NCBI RefSeq assembly: GCF_019049285.1
Contig: NZ_JAGMUL010000097.1
Span: forward strand, 1-50,776
Direction of reading: 5' to 3'
Origin: Streptomyces sp. AC550_RSS872
GTDB taxonomy: Bacteria > Actinomycetota > Actinomycetes > Streptomycetales > Streptomycetaceae
DNA length: 50,776 nucleotides
A program made the position numbers and the translations under genes. Positions 16,396 through 22,733 of this stretch are shown in pieces (position 1 is the first letter of the stretch; each line of letters starts with the position of its first letter). Under the pieces are notes generated by a model. That model saw only the letters and a program-made list of their open reading frames with translations, ran no database searches and was not told the origin of the DNA.

Positions 16396-17166
16396 ATGGC
16401 AGCCACCCAGGTCGTCCGCTCCGAATGGACCAAGATCCGGTCCGTGGCCTCCACCGTGTGGACGCTGTCCCTCGCCGTGGTGGTCACCATCGCCCTCGGG
16501 ATGCTGATCTCGGGTCTGTCGAACAGCGAGTTCGACAACATGAGCGAGCGGGACAGGCTCTCCTTCGATCCGACGTTCATCAGCTTCGCCGGGATGAGCC
16601 TCGGTCAGCTCGCGCTGATCGTGTTCGGTGTGCTCGTCGTGTCGAACGAGTACAGCACCGGCATGATCCGCACCTCCCTGGCCGCCGTACCGCGGCGCGG
16701 GACGTTCCTGGCCAGCAAGATCGCGGTCGCGACCGGCCTCGCGCTCGTCGTCGGCCTGGCCACCAGCTTCGTCACCTTCTTCCTTGGGCAGGCGATGCTA
16801 GGCGACCACCGGGCGGAGATCGGCGACCCGGGGGTGCTGCGGGCGGTGATCGGCGGCGGGCTCTACATGGCCCTCATCGCGATGTTCTCGATGGGCGTCG
16901 CCGCGATGCTGCGCTCGCCGATGCTGTCGCTGGGCATCCTGATGCCGTTCTTCTTCCTGGTCTCCAACATCCTCGGGAACGTCTCGGCGACCGAGAAGAT
17001 CGGCCGCTATCTGCCCGACCAGGCCGGCAGCAGGATCATGCAGGTGGTCACCCCGATCGACGACGACAAGCCGTACGGCCCCTGGGGCGGCCTCGGGATC
17101 ATGGTGCTGTGGGTGATCGCGGCGCTCCTGGGCGGCTACCTCACACTGAAGAAGCGGGACGCGTAG
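16396..17166 (+). CDS. ABC-2 type permease (pair 1)
   Basis: This 256-aa membrane protein starts MAATQVVRSEWTKIRSVAST, the RSEWTKIRS motif that typifies these Streptomyces permeases, and has about six transmembrane segments. NEYSTGMIRTSLAAVPRRG is the conserved cytoplasmic loop that contacts the ATPase. The ATG at 16396 is preferred over the GTG at 16378 because GGAGGAG lies six bases upstream. It forms the membrane half of the exporter encoded with the preceding gene. The substrate is unknown; a role in peptide or antibiotic export or resistance is a family-level guess. Confidence 0.9.
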   Translation: MAATQVVRSEWTKIRSVASTVWTLSLAVVVTIALGMLISGLSNSEFDNMSERDRLSFDPTFISFAGMSLGQLALIVFGVLVVSNEYSTGMIRTSLAAVPRRGTFLASKIAVATGLALVVGLATSFVTFFLGQAMLGDHRAEIGDPGVLRAVIGGGLYMALIAMFSMGVAAMLRSPMLSLGILMPFFFLVSNILGNVSATEKIGRYLPDQAGSRIMQVVTPIDDDKPYGPWGGLGIMVLWVIAALLGGYLTLKKRDA

Positions 17167-17204
17167 GCGCTCCGCCGGGAAGAGCCGCCCATGCCGTCGT
17201 TCGA

Positions 17205-17284
17205 CTGCGGCGCCGTCGTGGCTGGTCGCGCCCACGCGGCGGTAGCCGCACATCGATCACAGCCCCGCGCCCCTTCGGGGCGCG
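17205..17284. repeat. Dispersed intergenic element, intact copy
   Basis: It contains CGTCGTGGCTGGTCGCGCCC, GCGGCGGTAGCCGCA and ACAGCCCCGCGCCCC, and ends in a perfect hairpin CGCGCCCC-TTC-GGGGCGCG (17266-17284). An inverted copy of high similarity lies at 29936-30003 and a degenerate one at 7258-7317. It lies between the two ABC operons and could terminate the first. Confidence 0.75.
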
Positions 17285-17422
17285 TCACCGGACCCGCATC
17301 AGCGAGGGCCGTCGGCGAGTTTTTACTTGCCCTTGAGTGGAACCGTCAGCGCCTAGGTATCCTCCTAACCCTTACGGGGGGCGTGTGCCCCGCTGTCCTG
17401 ATCCTTTCGATGGGTGCGGAGC

Positions 17423-18661
17423 ATGATCGAAGCAGTCGGCCTGACCAAGCGCTACGGCGACAAGACCGCTGTGTACAACTTGTCCTTCCAGGTGCGGCCC
17501 GGTTCCGTCACCGGCTTCCTGGGCCCCAACGGCTCGGGCAAGTCGACGACGATGCGGATGATCCTCGGCCTGGACAACCCGACCGCGGGACGCGTCACGA
17601 TCGGCGGCTACCCGTACCGCAAGCTGCCCAACGCCCCCCGCCAGGTCGGCGCCCTGCTGGACGCCAAGGCCGTGCACGGCGGCCGGGCCGCCCGCAACCA
17701 CCTGCTGTCCCTCGCCCAGCTGTCCGGTATCCCGGCCCGGCGGGTGGACGAGGTGCTGGGCGTGGTCGGCCTCCAGGACGTGGCCGGCAAGCGCTCCAAG
17801 GGCTTCTCACTCGGCATGGGCCAGCGGCTCGGCATCGCCGCCGCACTGCTCGGCGACCCTCAGGTGCTGCTGTTCGACGAGCCGGTCAACGGCCTCGACC
17901 CCGAGGGCATCCTCTGGGTGCGGAACCTGATGAAGTCGCTGGCGGCCGAGGGCCGTACCGTCTTCGTCTCCTCCCACCTCATGAGCGAGATGGCGCTGAC
18001 CGCCGACCATCTGATCGTGATCGGCCGCGGCCAGCTGCTCGCCGACATGAGCGTCAAGGACTTCATCGCGGCCAACTCCGCGGGCTTCGCCCGGGTCCGT
18101 ACGCCCGACACCGAGCCGCAGCTGCGCGAGAAGCTGGCCGGCGCGCTCACCGAGGCGGGCGGCCACGTGCTGCCCGAGCAGGACGGCGCGCTGCGGGTGA
18201 CGGGACTGCCGCTCCCCCGCATCAGCGACCTCGCGCACGACACGGACGTACGGCTGTGGGAGCTGTCTCCGCACCAGGCCTCGCTGGAGGAGGCGTACAT
18301 GCGGATGACGCAGGGCGCGGTCGACTACCGCTCGACGACCGACCAGAAGGCCGGGCTGATGCAGCAGCAGCCGCCGGGCGCGCAGCCGCCGATGCCGGTG
18401 CCGGGTCAGGGCCAGCCCGGCTGGTACGCCCCGCCGCCGCCCCAGGAGGGCGGGCAGCCGTTCCCCGCGCCGCAGGGCCGGCCGGGGCCGTACGGCGGCC
18501 CTGGGGCGCCCGCCGCGGGTGCGCCCAACCCGTACGCCCAGCAGGCGCCCCAGGCACCGGCTCAGCCCCCTGCCGCACCGCCGCAGGCCCCGGCCCAGCC
18601 GCCCGCCGCGCCCGCCCCCTCCGCCCCTGCCGCCCTGACCAAGCCCGAGGACGCCCGATGA
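17423..18661 (+). CDS. ABC transporter ATP-binding protein (pair 2) with Pro-rich tail
   Basis: This 412-aa protein has a nucleotide-binding domain (about residues 1-300) very similar to the one at 15416: GPNGSGKSTT, FSLGMGQRLGIAAALL, VLLFDEPVNGLDP and SSHLMSEM. A tail of roughly 95 residues follows (about 318-412), made of Pro, Ala and Gln (QQQPPGAQPPMPV, then repeated QAPAQPPAAP). The tail is probably disordered and may tether or interact with partners. The ATG at 17423 begins MIEAVGLTKRYG, the family start; an in-frame GTG at 17414 is possible. No good ribosome site is seen, so a leaderless mRNA is possible. Its TGA overlaps the ATG of the permease. Confidence 0.91.
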   Translation: MIEAVGLTKRYGDKTAVYNLSFQVRPGSVTGFLGPNGSGKSTTMRMILGLDNPTAGRVTIGGYPYRKLPNAPRQVGALLDAKAVHGGRAARNHLLSLAQLSGIPARRVDEVLGVVGLQDVAGKRSKGFSLGMGQRLGIAAALLGDPQVLLFDEPVNGLDPEGILWVRNLMKSLAAEGRTVFVSSHLMSEMALTADHLIVIGRGQLLADMSVKDFIAANSAGFARVRTPDTEPQLREKLAGALTEAGGHVLPEQDGALRVTGLPLPRISDLAHDTDVRLWELSPHQASLEEAYMRMTQGAVDYRSTTDQKAGLMQQQPPGAQPPMPVPGQGQPGWYAPPPPQEGGQPFPAPQGRPGPYGGPGAPAAGAPNPYAQQAPQAPAQPPAAPPQAPAQPPAAPAPSAPAALTKPEDAR

Positions 18662-19527
18662 GCACGCCCCAGCCCCCGATGCCGCAGACCGCCGCACCGA
18701 ACTGGCAGGCGGCGCCCGGCTCCTCGTATCCCACCTACACCTCGCCGATCCCCGTCGTGCGCACGCACCTCGGGCACGCGCTCGCCTCCGAGTGGACGAA
18801 GATCCGGTCAGTGCGCTCGACGATGTGGACGCTCGGCGTGTTCGTGCTGCTCGTCGTCGGCATCGGTCTGGCGGCCGCCGCGCTGGTCGCCGCCAACTCC
18901 TCGGACGGCAGCCTGAGCGGGGAGAGCCCGCTGGGGCTCGGCTTCTTCGGGCTGCTGCTCGGCAGCATGTGCATCATCACGCTCGGCGTGCTGACCACCG
19001 CTTCGGAGTACGGCACCGGCATGATCCGGACCACGATGACCGCCTGCCCGTCCCGCGGCCGCGTGCTGGTGGCGAAGGCGATCGTGTTCTTCACGGTCGC
19101 GTTCGTGGTGACGCTGGCGTCGTCCTTCATCGTCGCCCTCGCCGACGTGTCCATGGTGGACGCGCGCGAGCCCAGCGGCGAGGAGTGGTTGAAGGGCACG
19201 GTAGGCATCTCGCTCTACATCGCGCTGCTCGGCCTGCTCTCGCTCGTCGTCGGCTCGGTCATCCGGCATTCCGCGGGCGCGATCACGATCATGATCGGTG
19301 TGCTGCTGGCCCCGCTGGTCATCGCGCTGTTCATGTTCTCGGAGTCGCTGAAGGACCTCCAGCAGGCCCTGTTCGAGTACTCGATCCCGAGCCAGCTCGG
19401 CGTCTTCTACTCCCAGTCCCTCACCGACTCCGGCCCGTCCGGCTGGGACCCCCTCTGGATCATGCTCGGCGTCACCGCGGCCGCCTTCGCCGGCGCCTAC
19501 GCCCTCCTGGAGAAGCGGGACGTCTGA
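18658..19527 (+). CDS. ABC-2 type permease (pair 2)
   Basis: This 289-aa membrane protein has a cytoplasmic Pro-rich N-terminus of about 40 residues, then ALASEWTKIRSVRSTMWTLG, the same signature as the permease of pair 1, and about six membrane segments. TASEYGTGMIRTTMTACPSRG is the coupling loop. The ATG overlaps the stop of its ATPase gene by four bases. Both proteins of pair 2 carry low-complexity extensions that pair 1 lacks or has only in short form. The substrate is unknown. The gene is convergent with the small protein gene at 19640-19972. Confidence 0.9.
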   Translation: MSTPQPPMPQTAAPNWQAAPGSSYPTYTSPIPVVRTHLGHALASEWTKIRSVRSTMWTLGVFVLLVVGIGLAAAALVAANSSDGSLSGESPLGLGFFGLLLGSMCIITLGVLTTASEYGTGMIRTTMTACPSRGRVLVAKAIVFFTVAFVVTLASSFIVALADVSMVDAREPSGEEWLKGTVGISLYIALLGLLSLVVGSVIRHSAGAITIMIGVLLAPLVIALFMFSESLKDLQQALFEYSIPSQLGVFYSQSLTDSGPSGWDPLWIMLGVTAAAFAGAYALLEKRDV

Positions 19528-19539
19528 CCCGCCCCGACA

Positions 19540-19609
19540 CCCCTGGAACTTCGGCGCGTTACAGGACCGCCGCACCCGCGTGGTGCGGCGGTCCTTGGCT
19601 TTCCAGCAC
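19540..19609 (-). pseudogene. Truncated duplicate of the 3' end of the next gene
   Basis: About 70 bp repeat, at an offset of 97 bp, the last ~23 codons of the gene at 19640-19972. The minus-strand reading CWKAKDRRTTRVRRSCNAPKF matches the true tail CWNAKDRRTTRVQRSRNAPKF, and the original stop has become a sense codon. No start or upstream part is present, so it is a gene fragment. It contains a perfect hairpin (19564-19594). Confidence 0.8.
19564..19594. terminator. Perfect 13-bp hairpin between convergent genes
   Basis: GGACCGCCGCACC (19564-19576) and GGTGCGGCGGTCC (19582-19594) pair perfectly around CGCGT. The same sequence in the intact gene has one mismatch (GCTGC). Its position after the permease stop suggests that the duplicated gene tail now serves as a transcription terminator. 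Confidence 0.65.
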
Positions 19610-19639
19610 GTCCGGAACGATCGAGCCGCCCGACAACCC

Positions 19640-19972
19640 CTAGAACTTCGGCGCGTTACGGGACCGCTGCACCCGCGTGGTGCGGCGGTCCTTGGCGTTC
19701 CAGCAGGCCTTGTGCCAGTGGCGGCGGTCGTCCACGCCCGCGTGGGCCTGCCAGGCGACGACGTGGGGGACGCCGTCCGGGATCAGTTGGTCGCAGCCGG
19801 GGCAGCGGTACGCCTTGCCCTGGGCGCTGGCGCCCGCCACATGCCGTACGTTCCAGTCCTCGCCCTGCCAGCTCTCCGTGGACTGCCAGCCGCCGTAGCG
19901 CGCGGAGCGGTCGTCCTCGGCGCTGTGTCCGGACGAGCCGGCTCCCTTGGGTCGGTTGCGACGCGGGGACAC
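19640..19972 (-). CDS. Small conserved actinobacterial protein with Cys/His metal-site motif
   Basis: This 110-aa protein runs from the GTG at 19972, preceded by GAGGTG; a longer frame reaches 19984. It is basic and mostly hydrophilic. The core SYRCPGCDQ-like segment (CPGCDQLIPDGVPHVVAW) followed by DDRRHWHKACW places CxxC and HxHxxC-like ligands about 30 residues apart, a possible zinc site. The tail RRTTRVQRSRNAPKF is strongly conserved in relatives I remember from other Streptomyces, which are often mislabelled ATP/GTP-binding protein. No nucleotide-binding motif is seen. The function is unknown. A duplicate of its tail lies immediately downstream. Confidence 0.82.
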   Translation of the reverse strand: MSPRRNRPKGAGSSGHSAEDDRSARYGGWQSTESWQGEDWNVRHVAGASAQGKAYRCPGCDQLIPDGVPHVVAWQAHAGVDDRRHWHKACWNAKDRRTTRVQRSRNAPKF

Positions 19973-20195
19973 GGAACACCTCACGGGGCTATACAGGATG
20001 CGGGGGCCATGTCCAGCCTACGCCGCGCGGACAGGGGTAGCCGTACGGAACCAACCCCCACAAGTCCCCCACGCCGACGACCGATTCTGAAGACAATCCG
20101 CAAATCTCTTCGTCAAGCCGTGTCCTCGGCACGTGTCAGACGGTTATGCCGGGTGGGGGAGCTCCACGTCGGAGCCAAGGAAGCAGGAAAAGGCA

Positions 20196-21224
20196 ATGCA
20201 CGTAGGAAGTTTCGTGTTGGCGGCCCGGTTCCCGGGACAGGGCGAGGGGGAGGCGCTGCACCGCGCCGTCCGCTCCGCCGAGGTCGCCGAGGAAGCGGGG
20301 CTCGACTCGGTCTGGGTGGCCGAGCACCACTTCGTGCCGTACGGCACCTGTCCGTCCGCGATCACCCTGGCCGCCTTACTGCTCGGCCGTACCCGTCGGC
20401 TGAGGGTCGGCACGGCGGTCAGCGTGCTGCCCACGGCCCACCCGGTGGCCCTCGGCGAGCAGGCCGCGCTGCTGCACATCACCTCCGGCGGGCGGTTCTC
20501 GCTCGGCGTGGGGCGCGGCGGTCCGTGGGTCGACCTGGAGGTGTTCGGGTCGGGTCTCAAGGCGTACGAGGAGGGGTTCCCCGAATCGCTCGATCTGCTG
20601 CTGCGCTGGCTGCGCGAGCCCTCGGTCGCCTCCGCCGGCGAGCAGTTCGACTTCCGTGAAGTCCCCGTCGTGCCGAGGCCGTCGGAGTGCCTCACGGACG
20701 CCGAGGGCCCCGAGGTCGTCGTCGCGTGTACGTCACCGAAGAGCGTGCGGCTGGCGGCCGAGCGCGGGCTGCCGATGTTGCTCGGGATGCATGTGGGCGA
20801 CGAGGAGAAGGCCGAGATGGTCGCTCTGTGGCGGGAGCACGCCCGCGCGGCCGGGCGACCGGCCGACGAGATCCGGGGCGCGGCCCATGTGTCGGCCGGC
20901 GTCTGCCAGATCGCGGACCGGCGCACGGACGCGGTGGAGACGCTGACCAAGGCGATGCCGGGCTGGCTCCGTCAGGGCCTGGAGGCCCATGTGACGGTGG
21001 ACGGCCGCCATCGCGCGATGCGCGACCCACTGGCGTACACCGAACTGCTCTGCGGACTGCACCCGGTGGGCACCCCGCGCCTCGCCGCCGACCGCCTGGC
21101 GGCGACCAGCGAACGGACCGGTATCTCCCGTTTCGCCCTGCTCGTCGAGGGCTCGGGCGACCTGGCGGCCACCGAGGAGAACGTCCGTCGACTGGGCGCC
21201 GAAGTGCTGCCGCAGCTCGGCTGA
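20196..21224 (+). CDS. LLM class flavin-dependent oxidoreductase (TTA codon)
   Basis: This 342-aa luciferase-like TIM-barrel monooxygenase family protein opens MHVGSFVLAARFPGQGEG. The features SVWVAEHHFVPYGTCPSAIT, TAVSVLPTAHPVALGEQAAL and GRFSLGVGRGGPW are characteristic. Members use FMN or F420 to oxidise diverse substrates; the substrate here is unknown. The ATG at 20196 is preferred over the longer frame to 20133 because GGAAAAGG precedes it. Leu61 is encoded by TTA (20376-20378), the rare codon read by the bldA tRNA, so production of full-length protein may be tied to development. It stands alone on the plus strand and ends before a terminator-like hairpin at 21254. Confidence 0.9.
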   Translation: MHVGSFVLAARFPGQGEGEALHRAVRSAEVAEEAGLDSVWVAEHHFVPYGTCPSAITLAALLLGRTRRLRVGTAVSVLPTAHPVALGEQAALLHITSGGRFSLGVGRGGPWVDLEVFGSGLKAYEEGFPESLDLLLRWLREPSVASAGEQFDFREVPVVPRPSECLTDAEGPEVVVACTSPKSVRLAAERGLPMLLGMHVGDEEKAEMVALWREHARAAGRPADEIRGAAHVSAGVCQIADRRTDAVETLTKAMPGWLRQGLEAHVTVDGRHRAMRDPLAYTELLCGLHPVGTPRLAADRLAATSERTGISRFALLVEGSGDLAATEENVRRLGAEVLPQLG

Positions 21225-21253
21225 AAGGCCCTGTGTCACCGTGCCGCCAGGGA

Positions 21254-21299
21254 CTTGCCGCCCCGTACTGATTGCACCTCCCGCGTACGGAGCGGCAAG
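21254..21299. terminator. Bidirectional terminator-like hairpin
   Basis: CTTGCCGC (21254-21261) and CCGTAC (21263-21268) pair with GTACGG (21285-21290) and GCGGCAAG (21292-21299). It lies between the convergent LLM and SCO5389-family genes and has no T-run. Confidence 0.6.
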
Positions 21300-21315
21300 C
21301 AAGCGGCTTACCGCG

Positions 21316-21708
21316 TCAGCAGTCCCTGAATTCCGGGGACTGGTTCAGCAGCTGGCTGCGCACCGAGGTGAAGCGGGCGAGCGTCTCGTCGACCGAGGCG
21401 TCAAGCGGGAACACCGCCACCCGGTGGCAGTTCTGGAAGGCCAGTCGCACCCCGAAGTGCCGCTGCAGCGCGCCGCGTATCGCGTCACTCGCAAGTGCAC
21501 GCAGCAACTGGCCACGTGCCTGCTCGTCCGGCGGGGGCGTCTGGTTGTCGGCGAACTGACCGCCGTCGACCTTCAGCTGGGCCACCAGGGAGCTGATCAT
21601 CTCCCACGCATAGGGCAGGGAGGTCCGGACGCAGTCGACGAAGGCTGCTTCGTCGACCTCGCCTCGCTCGGCCTGTTCGAGTAGGGCCGGTGAGACGTCG
21701 AGCGACAT
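21316..21708 (-). CDS. SCO5389 family protein
   Basis: This 130-aa protein opens MSLDVSPALLEQAERGEVDE and contains FVDCVRTSLPYAWEMISSL, which I recognise as the SCO5389 family, a conserved Streptomyces protein of unknown function. It is mainly helical by composition, has Cys at about 25, 94 and the C-terminus, and shows no signal peptide or membrane segment. GAGGAGAACCC precedes the ATG. It is divergent from nucS with a 274-bp gap holding an AT-richer TTTAATACGGTAG stretch, probably promoter sequence. No functional assignment is possible from the sequence. Confidence 0.88.
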   Translation of the reverse strand: MSLDVSPALLEQAERGEVDEAAFVDCVRTSLPYAWEMISSLVAQLKVDGGQFADNQTPPPDEQARGQLLRALASDAIRGALQRHFGVRLAFQNCHRVAVFPLDASVDETLARFTSVRSQLLNQSPEFRDC

Positions 21709-21982
21709 GGGTTCTCCTCTCGCACCCCCACAACAGCGGGGGTTGCCTGACAGATAGGGGAGTTCGCGATACCGAACACTCTGTGTACACGCGTCGCGAC
21801 CTCCCGTTTAATACGGTAGGCAACAGACGGTGACGGCACCAGGAGAATGCGTACATGGGCGGTCCCCGTTGGGCACACCAGGCCCACAATCGGCCAGAAA
21901 TGAACAGTGGCATGCCGGGGTCATACGGACTCCCCCAGGGCGAATCGCGTCGACACCGGCCCGTCGAGTAGCGTTGCGGACC

Positions 21983-22654
21983 ATGCGTCTCGTCATTGCC
22001 CGATGCTCCGTCGACTACGCGGGCCGGCTCACCGCCCACCTGCCCTCGGCGCCCCGTCTGATCCTGGTCAAGGCGGACGGAAGCGTCTCGATCCACGCGG
22101 ACGACCGGGCCTACAAGCCCCTGAACTGGATGTCGCCGCCGTGCACCCTGAAGGAGGGTGACGGCGAGCAGAAGGACGTCTGGACCGTCACCAACAAGGG
22201 GGGCGAGAAGCTCATCATCACGATGGAGGAGATCCTCCACGACTCCTCGCACGAACTCGGCGTGGACCCCGGCCTGATCAAGGACGGCGTGGAAGCGCAC
22301 CTCCAGGAGCTCCTCGCCGACCGCATCGAGACCCTCGGCGAGGGCTACACGCTCATCCGCCGCGAGTACATGACTGCCATCGGCCCGGTCGACATCCTGT
22401 GCCGCGACGCCGACGGCCAGACCGTCGCGGTCGAGATCAAGCGTCGCGGCGAGATCGACGGCGTGGAGCAGCTGACGCGCTATCTGGAGCTGCTGAACCG
22501 GGATCCCCATCTCGCGCCGGTACGCGGGATTTTCGCGGCCCAGGAGATCAAGCCCCAGGCCCGCGTCCTCGCGACGGACCGCGGGATCGGCTGCCAGGTG
22601 CTGGACTACGACGCCATGCGCGGGATCGAGGACGACAAGCTGCGGCTGTTCTGA
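21983..22654 (+). CDS. nucS: Endonuclease NucS / EndoMS (mismatch repair)
   Basis: This 223-aa protein is the actinobacterial mismatch-specific endonuclease that substitutes for MutS/MutL. The N-terminal beta-sandwich domain (1-100) starts MRLVIARCSVDYAGRL and includes LNWMSPPC. The C-terminal restriction-like nuclease domain has catalytic Asp137 in GPVDILCRD and Glu151/Lys153 in TVAVEIKRRG, the D-ExK motif. The C-terminal RGIEDDKLRLF resembles the sliding-clamp interaction tail. The ATG at 21983 follows a TAGCGT box by only a few bases, suggesting a very short leader. The open frame extending upstream to 21830 is not family-like. A strong terminator follows at 22684. Confidence 0.96.
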   Translation: MRLVIARCSVDYAGRLTAHLPSAPRLILVKADGSVSIHADDRAYKPLNWMSPPCTLKEGDGEQKDVWTVTNKGGEKLIITMEEILHDSSHELGVDPGLIKDGVEAHLQELLADRIETLGEGYTLIRREYMTAIGPVDILCRDADGQTVAVEIKRRGEIDGVEQLTRYLELLNRDPHLAPVRGIFAAQEIKPQARVLATDRGIGCQVLDYDAMRGIEDDKLRLF

Positions 22655-22683
22655 CGCGCGGCGGTTGGCAGTTCCACGACGGT

Positions 22684-22716
22684 GAGGGCCGGGTCCGTTC
22701 AACGGACCCGGCCCTC
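22684..22716 (+). terminator. nucS terminator hairpin
   Basis: GAGGGCCGGGTCCGTT (22684-22699) pairs with AACGGACCCGGCCCTC (22701-22716), followed by TTGTCTT. It lies between convergent genes and can work on both strands. Confidence 0.85.
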
Positions 22717-22733
22717 TTGTCTTGATCAGTGCC

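Noticed and set aside
17191..18657. Long plus-strand frame fused in front of the second permease
   Set aside because: It is an out-of-frame reading of the ATPase gene at 17423-18661, rich in Arg and Pro; the permease has a normal overlapping ATG at 18658.
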